From: Micractinium sp. NFX-FRZ
Lineage: Eukaryota > Chlorophyta > Trebouxiophyceae > Chlorellales > Chlorellaceae
Length of the DNA stretch: 64,000 nucleotides
Reading direction: 5' to 3'
NCBI GenBank assembly: GCA_029339195.1
Contig: JAPTJF010000127.1
Location: 1 to 64,000 of the forward strand
Shown: positions 46,788-58,854 of the stretch, piece by piece
How the letters are laid out: the number at the start of each line of letters is the position of its first letter
How positions within the stretch are numbered: position 1 is the stretch's first letter
Position numbers and translations under genes: made by a program
Notes under the pieces: generated by a model
What the model was told of the DNA's origin: nothing
What the model saw: only the letters and a program-made list of their open reading frames with translations
The model's database searches: none

Positions 46788-49700
46788 TCATTCGGTGCGC
46801 AGCTCAGCGGCGCCCCAGGCCAGGCGGGACTGCCCCTGCATGAGCGCCACTCGATCCAGGGCCCAGCCGGCAGCGTCCAGCGCAGCCAGGAAGCTGCCGT
46901 AGCCACTGATGCAGCTTCCCTTGCCAGCTGGTCCCATATTGTCTGCTCCCTTGCCACCTGCCAGCCACGCGTCCACGTCAGCAAGTGCCAGCTGGGCGGC
47001 AGCCGGCCAGAGCTTGGAGGATTGCACCCCGCTGCCGCAGCCCTGTTGCGCACGATATGCCAGCATGAGCGCCGCGCAGTAAGCTTCCAGGACGTCTGCT
47101 GACGTGGCGCCCTGGCGAAGCAGGACCACAGCATCCAGACCGGCGCACCCAGCAGCAGCTTCCCCTGCAGCTGCCACGGCAAGGTACTGCTGTCCGCTGT
47201 CGCTCTGCGCCGCCTGCTGCAGCTGGGCCGCCAGCTGGCGCTGCAGCGGCGCGCTCTGCATCGCAAGAAAGCGCCGGGAGCGGATGCCACTGTATCAAGC
47301 GCGCCAGGCTGCCAGACGCAATTGCAGTGCACTGGGCAGCTGCAAGAGCGGACGCCACGGATGCACCAACCAGGTAGAGGTGCCTGCACCAGGAACAGCC
47401 TAGCAGCCCAAACCTGCACACATCCCGCCCATGCAGCTGCTCCCTAGTGCGACGGTTGGTGGCGGTGCCACCGCAGCTTCCCAGCCTGATGTGCGCTTGC
47501 TTTCTTACCACAAGCCCAAGACAGCTCTCCATGCCACACGCACTCACCAAGCTGGAAAGCCGCGGCGCCACCGCCACCAGCGGCCCTCCGGCAGCGGTCA
47601 GCCCACCCAGGCCCAGCAGGCGCAGCAGGCGCTGCAGCGGGGGCGGCACCAAGCTCTCCTGCGCCGCCAGCTCAGCGGGCGTCAGCGCCTCGCCCTGGCA
47701 TTGTGGAAAATAAGAGAGAGCGGGAAAGGTGGGGAGGGGGAGGGCAGGACAGACAACGGGTGGGTTGACAGGCATGCAGGTAGGCAGGCAGCGGTTGATT
47801 GGATTGACAGGCAGGCGGGCAGAGGGCCCTCGGATGCACAGGTTGGTTGGATCAAGTGCACATGAACACCATGGTTTACAGGATCCCGCGGCAAGAGGCA
47901 ACTGGCTCAATAGCAGAGTAACGGCCCCACCCACAGCAGGGTGCCTCCTCCACACAGCAAATGCCCACTTCACCCCAAACACTCACGAGAGTGGTGTTCT
48001 TAGCGCCCCATTATCAATACACCCCACCCCACCCCACCCCACCCCACCCAAAACAAAAGCACCCCAGCACACGCACCGTGCAGAGGTAGTGTCTCAGCAG
48101 GAGTCCCAGGCGGGCCTGGTTGATGCCGCTGATGCGCAGGCAGCGCATGGCCAGCACGTTTGCATACACGTGCACCGCTGTGAGGGCCCAGAAGGCCGCC
48201 CAGGTGAGCAGGGGGTGCCCCTGGGCCAGGCGAATGAGGGCCATGCCAAGCACCATGCCCACCAGGGTCACCGCTGTCTCCTGCGGTGGGGCGTGGGGGG
48301 CATGGGGTGCAGCACACACCGCGGCATCAGGCTGTGCAGCAAAACACTTGATGGCAGGCAAGAGGTGGCCGTCAAAAGGAGCACCATCCCTAGAACCGTA
48401 TCAACCAGTGGCAACGCAACTCCGGCCGCGGCGAGTGTGTGCGGCGGCGGCACTCGAGGGCGAGGCAGGGAGCACACACCCGACGGGTGCAGTGCACGCA
48501 GGCGGCACTGGGGTGCAACCCCGCTCCCCTGCTGGGCAGGAGCACTGCTGAGCTGGCAGCATGGCCCAAACGGCGGCGCTGCCCCAGCGGCGGGAGGCAG
48601 GCGGCAGCCTCTCATGCAGAAACACAAGAACACCACACTGACACACACACACCTGCGCGGCACCCTCTCATGCAGACACACACAAAGACGCACACCAACA
48701 CACACGCGCACCTGCGAACCTTCCTTGGCTGCTATGTCTGCTGCGTTCCTCTGCCGAGCAAAGTGCTGCGTCAGCGCCATGCGTGTGGCGCCGCCCGCCA
48801 CCCCCGTCACCGCTCGCGCCACGGAGCCCAGGCAGGCGAGCAGCAGGAAGGCGCCAGGGATCAGCGGCGAGGCGAGCTCCAGAGCCATGCCTGCGGGGGC
48901 GGAGTGAAGGGTGCATTGGGGAAGGTAAGAGGGAGGGGGAAGGGACGCGGGGAGAAGCGGGGGGAAGGCGGGGGTAGTAATGAGGGGGTGGGGAAGGAGA
49001 GGATGGCAGGTGAGCATGAGTGGGTGGGCAGGGTGGTGGGCACCCAGGGCGCCCGGCTGCTGCGCTCCCTCTGGCTGTCCCTGGCACCCAGGCAGCCTTC
49101 CCAAGCGGCGCACTTGTACTCTTCCAGTCCTTTAAGGCGCACTCACCTGCATCGTTCATGACGTCGGCAAACAGCCTCCACTGCTTGGCGTAGCAGTCAA
49201 AGCCGCGCCCCTGGGAGGAGGCAAACAGGATGCCGCCCACCATGCCGGCCAGGTCCTTGAGGAAAAACTGCAGGGAAGGGAAGGAGGCACGCATGAAAGC
49301 ATGTTTGACAGGTGGAAAGCGGCGAGGCAGGGGAGAAGCCACGGAAATTGCCGCCCAGTATGCTGGCCAGGCCCTCGAGGACAAACTGCAGGGAAGGTAA
49401 GGAGGTACGAAAGGCATGTTGGGCTGGCAGGAAGTGGCGAGGCAGGGGAGGGGGCACAGAGAGCGCCGCCCAGCATGGCCGGAAGGTGCGTGAGTCGTGC
49501 ATGCAGGTTGGGGAAGAGGGTAGCAGGAACAAACAAGTGCTGGCCCGACAGCGAGGGGCTATTCGAACACCCCCCCCAACCTCACACCTGGAAGACAGCA
49601 TGCACTGAAAGACAGAACCAGCACCCACCTGAATAGCAGCACCCACTTAAGGGACAGCACCCACCTGGAACACCGCACCCAGCGGGGTGGCGGCAGAGGA

Positions 49701-50471
49701 GCCCACGCCCACGCCTGCCAGCATGGCCTGGGAGGACAGCATGCCCCTCACGTAGCTGCTCAGCCCCTGCACTTTGCAAATGGAACGGTCACCCGTGAAG
49801 CTGCTGTGCTGCGCAAGAGGCGGGAGCAGGATGCAGCAGAGCAAGGGGGAAAATGAGGGTTTTGCTTGCCAGAGGAATGCAGGGCAGCTGGGGCCTTGGC
49901 GAGCGGCGGGCCGGCGCCTGGCGCTCTCCTGGCCTGCGCTGCTGCTGTGTCCGCAAGCATGACCGGCACTGCTTGCCTGGATGCTGTCCCAGAGCTGATA
50001 ACCTGAAAATAACATAGCGCATGAGGGAGCAGTGGTCAGGCAGGCAGGCAGGTGCACAAGCAGGCACGCGGGCAGGCAGGTAGGGCTGGCTGCTGGCACC
50101 AGGAGGCGGGAGAGGAGCGGGCGGGCGGAGGACGGGTGCTTGGCGGAACACAAGGCAGACAGGCGGGGCTTGCGCTGGTCATCTTGTGTTGATTGACTTT
50201 TTTCCCTCCCCGCTCACTCACTCAGATAATCGCTGCTGACGCTGGCAGGGTAGCCTTCCGGCAGGAACGCGTCTGCCGCCAGTCGGGCGAGGGTGCCGCC
50301 GCCCAAGCTGCCGCTGTCTCCGCTGCTGGCGCCTGGAGGCCGCGACACTCGGGGCGCGCCATTACCATCTGCCGTTGTGATCACAGCCGTGGGCTGCCCA
50401 GCCACAAACTCTCGAGCAACTACAGCGCCGCGCGGCTGTGGCGCCTTCTCTCTGCGGTGTTTCGGAGGCAT
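46788..50471 (-). CDS. ROOT UV-B SENSITIVE (RUS, DUF647) family protein
   Basis: Eight exons in transcript order: 50471-50222, 50002-49977, 49766-49665, 49267-49147, 48890-48712, 48280-48077, 47694-47548 and 47255-46788; 498 residues, all phases close. Family blocks appear in order: SDYLSYQLWDSIQGLSSYVR, LAGVGVGSSAATPLGAVFQ, FFLKDLAGMVGGILFAS, QWRLFADVMNDAG, TGVAGGATRMALTQHFARQ with NAADIAAKEGSQET, and WALTAVHVYANVLAMRCL. Several are membrane-like. Plant RUS1 and RUS2 act in UV-B sensing, auxin transport and vitamin B6-linked signalling; biochemical function unknown. The C-terminal 200 residues are Ala-rich and poorly conserved. The last junction (47548|47255) is consistent in phase but not supported by family motifs. 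Intron 2 has a GC donor (CAG|GCAAGC). Confidence 0.9.
49381..49480 (-). repeat. Decayed copies of RUS exon 4 start
   Basis: CAAACTGCAGGGAAGG at about 49382 copies the acceptor of exon 4 at 49264 (spacing 118). The copied exon side (GGCCAGCATACTGGGCGGCA) runs down to about 49344. A weaker second copy (GCCATGCTGGGCGGCGC) lies near 49470. Confidence 0.75.
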
Positions 50472-50697
50472 CGTGTGGCGCGATCAATCACCGATGGGGT
50501 GTCACAGCCTGCTTAGACTGATAGCCGGTTGCTGCGGGTTGCTTTGGCCCCCAAAAGCAACGTCAAGCTGGGGAAGAAACCTTGGCGATTGTCGCCAGTT
50601 GCGATTTTACAAGTAAGTGGGCTCCGCGAGATTGCTCGATCACATCATTTGTACACAATCTGCAAGCGCAGGCCACCCCAAAGTAGCGCCTGGAAGA
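50472..50697. promoter_or_regulatory. Shared divergent promoter of the RUS and FKBP genes
   Basis: 226 bases between start codons of the RUS gene (-) and the lumenal FKBP gene (+). Both encode proteins of light-exposed functions, so shared control is plausible but not shown. No clear TATA box. Confidence 0.5.
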
Positions 50698-52000
50698 ATG
50701 GCGGCCTCCCTGGCGCACTCTACAACGCGTGTGAGCCCCTGCGCCTCCCGGCGCCAATCCGTGGTGACATGTAGCACCGAGGCAAGGCCACCGGCCGCTG
50801 CCGCACTGCCCCGTAGAGCCGCACTGGCCGCAGTGGCGGCCGGCGTGCTGGCTCCGCTGCTGCCGTCTGTGCGCCCTGCCGCCGCCGCCGAGGAGGAGCA
50901 GGCCAGCAGCAGCGCGGCCTCAGCTACTCAAATCCAGATACTGGACAACCAAGCCGGGGGCGGCTCCGCAACGGCCAGGAGAGGAGACCTGGTTCTGGTG
51001 CATTATGTCGGGACGACTGCCGATGGAACAATGTTTTTGACTCGACGCTGGGCGGGCAGGTGCGGGGCAGGGGAGCAAAGAGCACGTAGCTGTATCCCTG
51101 GCCTTTTGCCTGCAGCTCAGCGGGTGCCACATCTCGCACCGCACTTGTGGTGGTGCCGGCAGGGTGCCATGGGGTGCGCACTTGGCTGGCAGTCTGTCGC
51201 CACCAGCGGGACATGTCGAGTTGAAAGCGGCTTGCCCACCTCAGACCATGCATTCACACACTCATCAGCAACACCTCTATGATCCCGCATACCATGCCCT
51301 TCCCCACTACGCAACCAACCGCGTTGTGGGATGTACCATTGGTAGGTGGCAGGCTCCTTTAGTTCTTGTGCTCATGCATGTCCTCTGCTTCTTCGCCTGT
51401 GCTGCAGACGTACCGAGATGGCGGCAAGGGCGCACTGCGGCCGGCGGTCATCACTCTGGGAGGCTCCCCAGTGCCCGGCATCTGTGCTGGGCTGGCCCAG
51501 GGCATCGAGGGGATGGCGGTGGGCGGCAAGCGCACCTTCACTGTACCGCCTAGCCTGGGCTTTGGAGGCCAGACGGTGCTGGCTCCTTACGGTGGGTGCA
51601 GGGCGGGAGCAGGAGAGGCTGGGGAGGGGCAAGGGAGGAGGAGGGGGGGAATGAGACCTGGGGCGCAGAGGAGGGTGGAGGGCGGGGAGCGGTGGCGGAG
51701 AGACCAGGGAAGTGCGTGCCTGCACCGCTGTCTGCCCCTCCCGCTGCCTCCCTGCCTCCCACCTCAACCGCCCTCTGCCAGCACCGGCCTGCCCTCAGCT
51801 TCTGCCCTTCCATTGCATCCCAATTTCATGGTGCAGGCATCGTGCCCGGCGGCAGCACGCTGCGGTACGAGGTGCAGCTGCTGCGGCTGTCCCGCCAGGG
51901 GCCTGAAGCCCTGGTCAAGGGCATTTCCCAGTGTGGGGCGGGCGCCGTGATGGAGCGGACCGCGGGGTGCGCAGACATCACGCCTGCCGAGTTCCTATAG
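50698..52000 (+). CDS. Thylakoid-lumen FKBP-type peptidyl-prolyl isomerase with a homopolymer frameshift
   Basis: Three exons: 50698-51059, 51408-51591 and 51837-52000. The N-terminus has a plastid transit part followed by a twin-arginine hydrophobic signal (PRRAALAAVAAGVLAPLL) ending in AAA, typical of lumen proteins using the Tat route. The FKBP domain runs from GDLVLVHYVGTTADGTMF through TYRDGGKGALRPAVITLGG, GLAQGIEGMAVGGKRTFTVP and GIVPGGSTLRYEVQLLRL, plus a 40-residue tail. The frame breaks at a run of five T at 51034-51038. Upstream reads DGTMF; downstream, the expected DSTLGGQ is found in a different frame, the one that joins exon 2. One more T would restore it. So this is either a one-base sequence error or a real inactivating slip; everything else looks functional. 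About 236 residues if intact. Confidence 0.85.
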
Positions 52001-52705
52001 GGACGGGGGGGAGTGCAGACGCCTATAGGGTGCCGCTGCTGGGACGCCTGCCAAGTGGCCGGGACGTTGGCAACGCTCTGGAGAGCCCTCAGACTATACA
52101 GCCTTCGTGGCAGGAGGGGCCCCTGCCTGGGCTGCCCCTGGCGGCAACTTCTGGCATGGCCCTCTGCTCCGCATGTGATCCGCCTATGGGCTGCATCCCG
52201 CTTGCTCTACTCTTTGCGCCGTCTCTTACTGATCTCAATACGATCAGTCCCCCCTTGCCGTTCTGTCCCCCTTGCTCCCCCTCGGCCCCATCTGTCCTCT
52301 ATTTGGGTTTCTATGCCTCCATCTTTGCTTCCTGACTCCCTCAGCTGCACTGCAAGTCACGACCCAATTCAACTGCACGTTGTCATCCATCCCGGCACCA
52401 GGACAAATCTGCAGGGGACTGGGCGGGGGGTGCTGCCTGCCGCTGCGGGCGCTAAAACCAGACGTGCCGGTACCACCATCGTGCACCAGTTTGTCACCAG
52501 AACTCCACAGGACTCTCCAGTCAACACAGAATTGGCTTTGTTCTGACAAGGGCAGAGCAACTTGAAAGACTTGAGATCCAGGCCCAGGAAACAGAGGCTG
52601 GAGGCGCCGTGGCTTGCCGCCTGCTTCGTCTGCTGCGCCTCTAGGAGTTGGCGCAAAGCGGGCGGATGCTCGTCAGTTTCAAAACCCGCCCCGCCTCTGG
52701 CAGAG
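52001..52705. other. Intergenic region between the FKBP and RPC11 genes
   Basis: 705 bases; 3' UTR of FKBP and promoter of RPC11. I see no TGTAA and no gene. Confidence 0.5.
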
Positions 52706-54120
52706 ATGAATTGCTTCTGCCCCACCTGCGGCAACCTCCTGCTCGGTGCGTCGCTGCAGCCCAGCCTGCCGAGAGCTGGCTGGGAGGGTAGTGGGGATTC
52801 TGTGCACCTGGGGGTGCGCAGGACCACTTAAAGGCTGCAATGTGCCAGGCGTCGGGCCTGGGGATAGCCCGCCGAAGTCTTCCTGCCCCATGCCCCAGTG
52901 CTCGGCGCCCCAGGCGGGCCCCCACCCCCCGGATCTGGGGCGGCTGCGATTCATAAAACCGCATTGATCAACAGGTTCGGGAGCCGGCCTTACCGTGAGT
53001 GCTGCCTACAGCTCAGCTGCTCACCGCCGCCGCCGCCGCTGTCCGTGCCTGCTGATTCACTCTGCAGTCGAGATTGCCAACGGAGAGAACATCTACGCCT
53101 GCCAGACCTGTCCCTACGTCTACTACATCGACCGTAAGGTGAGGAGCAGGCAGGGTCGGTATTGCACGTGCTGCCGTCTCGCCGCCATTCACAATCGCGC
53201 CGCCGCCCACCCGCCGCGTCGCTCTCGCTTTGCCCCCGCCCGCCCCATGTGCACCCTACCCTACCACACCTCTTGTTCTTGCGCCACAGATCACCAAGGG
53301 CGTGCCCATCAAGCGCAAGGAAGTGGAGGCTGTGCTGGGTGGAGAGGAGGAGTGGAAGAACGCGGCGCGTACCGACGGTGTGTTGGCAGGCGTGCTGTAC
53401 GTACGGGCGCATGCCGGAAGTGGGGAGCAGCCAGCAGCTGGGCAGTGCGCTGTGATGGTGTGCGTGCTGGCTGTGGGGCAGCCGGGGGTTGACTAATACG
53501 CTGTGCTGGCGAGTGGGAGCAGAGCTGGGTGGTTGGAGAGCCGGCTGGTGGGTGAGGGATGCCGAGAGGCTGGGTGGCACAGCCAGGTGGGAGGTGGGTG
53601 CTGGCTGTTCAGGGTTGGACGGGGCGTGCAGCTACGGCAGCTGAGGATAGCTGCCGCTGCTGCCGAGAGGGAGTGTGCGACGGCTGTGTGCTGCTAACGT
53701 CGATGGCTCTCGTGGGAGGCTCGCCAGCTGCAGACCCTGCCCCTTTCAGCAGCCCTGTTCCGCTGGCCCCCTGGCCTCTTCGCTGACCTAGGTGTTGCAT
53801 CCCGCTGCCGTGCCTGCCTATCCCTGTGTGCAGCCCGCTGCCCCGACTGCAGCCACCACCAGGCATACTTCAAGGAGGTCCAGGTGGGTGCTGCGTCGCC
53901 TTGCAAGGGAGGATTGGACTGTCCGTGACAGCTGTCACCACCCATGCTCTGTTGTAAGCAACTGGGATGCACTTGGTACTGGCGGGCCACGTGTCAAACA
54001 ACTACCCCCTGATGTTTGTTGCGGTGCCCTGGTCGCGCCCTGCAGATCAGATCTGCCGACGAGCCCGCCACACTCTTCTTCCGTTGTGCCAAGTGCGCCT
54101 GCAACTGGCGGGAGGGCTGA
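52706..54120 (+). CDS. RPC11: DNA-directed RNA polymerase III subunit C11 (TFIIS-like)
   Basis: Five exons: 52706-52745, 53068-53138, 53290-53377, 53834-53883 and 54046-54120; 107 residues, the usual length of the subunit, all phases close. N-terminal zinc ribbon: MNCFCPTCGNLLL paired with CQTCPYVYYI. C-terminal TFIIS-type ribbon: CPDCSHHQAYFKEVQIRSADEP followed by RCAKCACNW. The acidic pair in RSADEP reaches the polymerase active site and is needed for RNA 3' cleavage, termination and re-initiation by Pol III. Nuclear. Only 75 bases separate its stop from the next start codon on the same strand. Confidence 0.95.
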
Positions 54121-54195
54121 GCCTATCCTAGCAGCAGCAGTGGCAGGCACACCACCAGCAGCAGCGACAGCAGCAGCAGCAGCACCACCACCACC

Positions 54196-57100
54196 ATGCA
54201 GGCAGTGGCGAGCGCAGCCAGCCGGTGCGGCACGGGCGCCAGCGTATGCAGCGCGCGGAAGCCGCACCCCGCGCGCCAGCTCAGCGCCGCGGCGCCGGCG
54301 CCGCGGGCGCCCCGCGCGCCGCGCCTGCACACTGCAGCACCCGTGGCACGCAGTCAGCAGGAGGAGCGGGTGCATCAAAAGGCGCATGCTTCCCACCAGA
54401 AGGCGGTGGATGCCATTACCCAGCTGGAGGTACTGAAGCGGGAGCGGGCAGCTTCCCAGCAGCTGCGTGCTGAGCTGGACGCCAGGTGAGGGTGCGCACT
54501 CGTGGGCTCGGATGGCTTCTTTCACTGCAGCACCACGTGCATGCCGTACTGGCATTTGACGGATTGCCTCCTCCTGGCACCTGCTGCCCTGGCTGCCCTG
54601 ATGATTTGGCACCTGCTGACCCCTGGCTGACCTGTCGATCCGGCACCTGCTGACCTGGCATGCAGGACGCGGGCCATGGCCAACATGCAGCAGCAGCTGG
54701 AGCAGATGGAGGCGCTGAGGCATGCAGAGGCAGAGGCGGCAGCTGCCAGGTAACACTGTGTTCTGTGCATGTTGGTGATGATGCACGCTTGGATGCCGCT
54801 TGGTTGAGAGGTGGAGGTCTACGTGGCAGCACAGGCAAAGGGGCACAGTGGCATATGTGCAGGTGGAGCAGCTGCCCACCGCGGCGGGCATTAATGCCGG
54901 TGAGCTGCCGGCAGTGCGCCCTTTGGCCTCGGCTCCCAAATGCCGACGGCTGCCACATCTTGTCCCACCCGCCTGCGCAGGTTCCACGAGTTCGAGCAGG
55001 CCCTGGCCCTGGCAGAGTACAGCATCGACGGTGACGACGTCGGAGGCCTGCAGGTGCGCGAGCCGCAAGGCGTGGCGGGGCAGAGGCGTGTGGCTTCTGA
55101 AGCATGCATGGCGTGCACTGGCACGAGCGCTGCGTGCCTGCCACTCCCTTCTGGTGCTGCGCGCTGCCCGACCGTCTTCTTGAGAGTATTGCATTCTTGA
55201 CCACGAACTTACGCACGCCCACCCCTGGCTCATCCGCCCGTGCGCCAGGTGGTGGCCCTGGAGCAGCGGCTGGCGGCCAAGGAGGCTGAGCTGGCGACAG
55301 CTCAGCAGCTGCTGTCCGAGCTGCAGCGCCGGCAGCAGCAGCAGGCGGAGGAGCTCAAGAGGCAAGGGGCGAGCGCCGAGGAGGTGGCCGCCCTCAGGCG
55401 GCAGATGCAGGAGCAGCAGGGGATGATGCGGGAGGCGGCCGCCGCTGCCGAGGTGGGCGGGGAGGGAGTGGGGTGTGGAGGGTGTGGATATGGGGTAGGG
55501 AAAGAAGAAGGGGAAGCGGGCGAGCAGGATGTTGGGAGGCGGTGCAGCAGTGCGCTGGATGTTACGCCCTCTAAGGCGCCCTGACTATCGTTTGCGAGCA
55601 GTGGGCAGCAGAAGCGGAAGTATCCGCAGCTAGTTGGGCCGTGTTCTGTATGTCCCATTTTCGGCACCGCCAGAGCCGCCCAGATGGCACACCCCGTTCT
55701 GTCTCCCACATTCCGTGCACTCGTCACCCGCTTGCCGCTGTCCCACCCACGCTCCTCGTGCTGTGCACCTCCGTGCAGTCTGCCGAGGCTGAGCGGTCCG
55801 CTCTGGAGGACCAAGTCTCAGCGCTGCTGGAGCAGTCTGTCCTGCTGCGCCGCCAGCTGGAGAAGCGGGACGCTGAGCTGGCGCTGCGTCAACGGGAGCT
55901 GGAAAGTGCGCGGCAGGAAAGCGCGGCCGCCACGTCACGCCTGGCGCAGCTGAGGGAGGCGGTGGCTGTGGAGGCTGCAGCCACGACGGAAGTGCTGGAC
56001 AAGGCCGAGGCTGCTGCCCGCATGCTGGGGGAACAGCTGCTGGCGCTGATGCAGTCACGGCAGGAGGAAGAGGCGGCGGCTGCGGCGGCCGAGGCGGAGC
56101 GCGAGGAGGAGGATGAGGAGGGCGATGAGGTGAGGAGGAGCAACAAGGGGTGGTGCTGCTGCCTGGCTGACCATGGCGGGTGGGGCAGGTGTGGGCTGTT
56201 GAGGCGGGGGAAGGCATTGGCACGGCTGGTGCGGCATGTGCCCCAGCCCTCGGCACACTGGTGCGCCCATATATCTGCTCCTCCTTGTTGTTGGCAGTGC
56301 CGCGATGCTTGGGACGAACCTGCTTTTGCCGTGCCACCGCCAACTTGTACACACTCCTCATGCCGCCCTCACGCCTCCACTCCCGCGCACCTCCCTGCCG
56401 CCTGCCTCCCGCATTCACCGCCCCCTGCAGGGTGCGAGCTTGCTGGCCGAAGAAATTTCTGTCACATGTCGACTCTGATCTGCCACCTGCTCATATGCTC
56501 ACTCGCTCGCTCACGCTCATTGACACTCAATTGCCCGTTCTTGTCACAAGTTGCAGGGCGTGAGCTTCCTGACAGAGGCGGATGCAGATGCCGTGCTCGT
56601 CGTCAGCTGTCCTCTGCCACCTGCTCATCTGCTCCTCTGCACACTCACGCACCTGTGTCCCACATTGCAGGGCGTGAGCTTCCTGACGGAGGCGGATGCT
56701 GATGCGCTGCTGGACGAGCTCGAATTCCTGCAGCAGCAGCTGGGCAAGCAGCAGCGGGTGGGTGAACACTTTGTTCCTTTCAGTGGGGTGTCACAAAGCG
56801 GCGCTACTATGCTGGAGAGTCGTTTGGGCGAGCGAAGTTCGGCCAGGAGTCGTGGATGTCCTTCTGTCAATCGAAGTTGCAGAGCACGTGGCAAGCACGC
56901 AGCAGCGGGCATGCCACGACTGGTGCAACCCCGGCTGTGATGGTTGTGCATGCCACCCACCTGTTCACTTCTCACAACCTTCCACTGCACTGCACTGCTG
57001 CAGGTGATGGAGGACGCGGTCAGCCGGGCGGCCACCGCCGAGAGCGAGGCAGCCCAGCTGCGCGAGCGCCTGCTGACCTCTGCCGCCGTGGCCACCGCAG

Positions 57101-58069
57101 CCCCCGCGCCCGCCGTGGCCGCCATCTATCAGTCCGACCTGGAGCGCCAATTCTCAGCTGCCACCGCCATCGCAGCCGCCGCTGAGGCAGAGGCTGAGGC
57201 GCTTGCTGTGCAGAATGAGGCGCTACTGGCGGAGGTGCAGCGGCTGAGGGACGAGGCAGCGGCTGCCACGCAGGCGGCCAAGCAGGCGGCAGAGGCGGCG
57301 GCGTACCAGGGTCAGTGGGGGGCGGGGACGGGGGGCGGTGCACACTGGTGGGCGGAGGGCAGGGCGGGGTGTTGGTCGAGCGGTTGCCTGCCATGTGTGC
57401 CTCGGCATCCCGCCTGGCCTCTGTGCCTGTTGCCGTGCATGTGTGCCTCGGGATACCGCCGGGCTGGCCCACCCCCACCCACCACCCACCACATGCCCCC
57501 CCCTTCCATACAACCGTCCACACAACCCCCGCAGGCCCCGGCGCCAGCTTTGGTTCTATGGGCGCCACCGCCTCCCAGCTGGCGGCTGCCCTGGACAGGA
57601 TGGCGGCCCTGGAGCGGCAGAATGTGGAGCTGAGGGATTCGGCCTCTAAAAAGGACGCTGTGCTTGCAGAGAGCAGGTGCGCGCGTGCCTGTATGTGCGT
57701 CTGGTTCTAAGCCCAAACTTTCAGGGCTGGGGGTGTGCGGGCCGGGGGGCGCAGACGGCAGAAAGGGCCTTTGTTCTGGCGGAGAGCAGGCGCAGGAGGA
57801 GAGCGGTGTGGAGGGTGGCAGCTGGGGCAGGTGGGGGCTTCCTGGCCATCCAGGGGCGCACCTCTTGGTGCATTGGCCTCACTGCCTCGCCTGCCCCTGA
57901 CCTCTCTGCCCGCCCCTTGCTGTCATCCCATCTGCCCCCCAACTGCAGGAAGTTCATCCAGGGCTACCTGACCCGCTCGGCAGCCGCGTCAGACTCGCGG
58001 CACGCTGCCATGCGCGATGCAGACCAGGGGGATCCAGCTGAAGCACCCTCAAAAGTCTCTGCCAGCTAG
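54196..58069 (+). CDS. Long coiled-coil protein with transit-peptide-like N-terminus
   Basis: Nine exons: 54196-54485, 54666-54749, 54981-55053, 55249-55452, 55779-56129, 56671-56757, 57004-57310, 57535-57676 and 57949-58069; 552 residues, all phases close. Residues 1-55 are rich in A, R, S and P with no acids, as in plastid transit peptides. Almost all the rest is heptad-like Ala/Glu/Gln/Leu sequence (LEQRLAAKEAELATAQQLL, VSALLEQSVLLRRQLEKRD), with an acidic block EREEEDEEGDE near residue 330 and a short globular-looking block GVSFLTEADADALLDELEF next to it. I recognise no family. Likely structural or scaffold, perhaps in the plastid. Intron 5 carries two copies of the exon 6 start. Confidence 0.82.
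56431..56600 (+). repeat. Two copies of coiled-coil gene exon 6 start
   Basis: The real exon starts at 56671 (GGCGTGAGCTTCCTGACGG). Copy 1 starts at 56557, nearly identical for 45 bases with an intact TTGCAG acceptor (spacing 114). Copy 2 starts at 56431, more decayed (spacing 126). Downstream TCTGCCACCTGCTCAT is also shared by the copies. Confidence 0.9.
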
Positions 58070-58854
58070 GCTCGCATGCCAGCTATGCCAAGCTAGCTGC
58101 AGCCAGTTGACCAGCTAGTTTGGCCACGTCTTGACCGGCCAGGCCAACGTGGCCTGGCCAGCTTGCCGCCACGCCAAGCAGCCCGCCCGCCTGCTGCGCA
58201 AGTTGCGGTTGTTGCTGCCGCTGCCCACGCGCGGTGTGGCTGCTTGCCGCCGCACCCCCACCCCGGTTTCAGACGGCAATGGGGTTGCTGACTGCACCCC
58301 CTGCCCCTCGCAAACGACACGAGCGCCGTGCTGGAGGGATGTTTGTGTATCGCTTGTTTGTTTGTCTCGCGTCCCTTTTCCACCCCTCTGTAGTCTACTT
58401 ACTTCTTGTGTGCTCACCCCTGGGAATCTGTAAATGTACGACTGATGTCATGCCAAATGGCAGGCTGCTGCAGCAGAGATGATGTGATGATGTGAAGGGT
58501 CTCTGCTGCTGCCCATGGCGCGCCACGATGTGATGGCTGCAGCAGGCGGCTGCCCCTCCTCCTTGATTGCAGCTTGCTTGCTTACAGCAGTGCGAAACTG
58601 AAATCAATCGAAGCTTCACATCCGACATAGACTCCGGTCCAAGAGAGGGTGCGCACGCAGCAGTGCGAGGGGAGCCGCCCAGGGTGAGGCGCTCCTCTGA
58701 CTTGTGCACCGCAAACCCACTGTGGCGCCGGCCTCACTGCGCGTGCACGGCTTGCGCACCTCCCATCTGGGCCGCACGTAAGCGCAGCGCCTCCTCTGCG
58801 GTTTGCCGCCTTCCTCAGTCGCAACCGTTCCCGTGAGCAGGTTGGACATCCACG
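58070..58854. other. Intergenic region before the CCCH/U-box pair
   Basis: 785 bases: 3' UTR of the coiled-coil gene and promoter of the first CCCH/U-box gene. No further gene seen. Confidence 0.5.
58429..58433 (+). terminator. TGTAA poly(A) signal of the coiled-coil gene
   Basis: TGTAA in AATCTGTAAATG, 360 bases after the stop codon at 58069. Confidence 0.6.

Noticed and set aside
46978..47982. A 334-residue minus-strand open frame that reads through RUS intron 7.
   Set aside because: It covers part of exon 7 and all of the intron in mixed frames. The splice at 47548/47255 keeps the phase and gives better protein character.
48021..48052. A CACCC-rich run resembling telomeric sequence.
   Set aside because: It is a simple CCCAC repeat inside an intron of the RUS gene, not the plant or algal telomere unit.
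53935..55365. A 476-residue open frame on the minus strand.
   Set aside because: It lies over spliced plus-strand exons of RPC11 and the coiled-coil gene, whose products and splice phases are consistent. Long antisense frames are expected in DNA this GC-rich.
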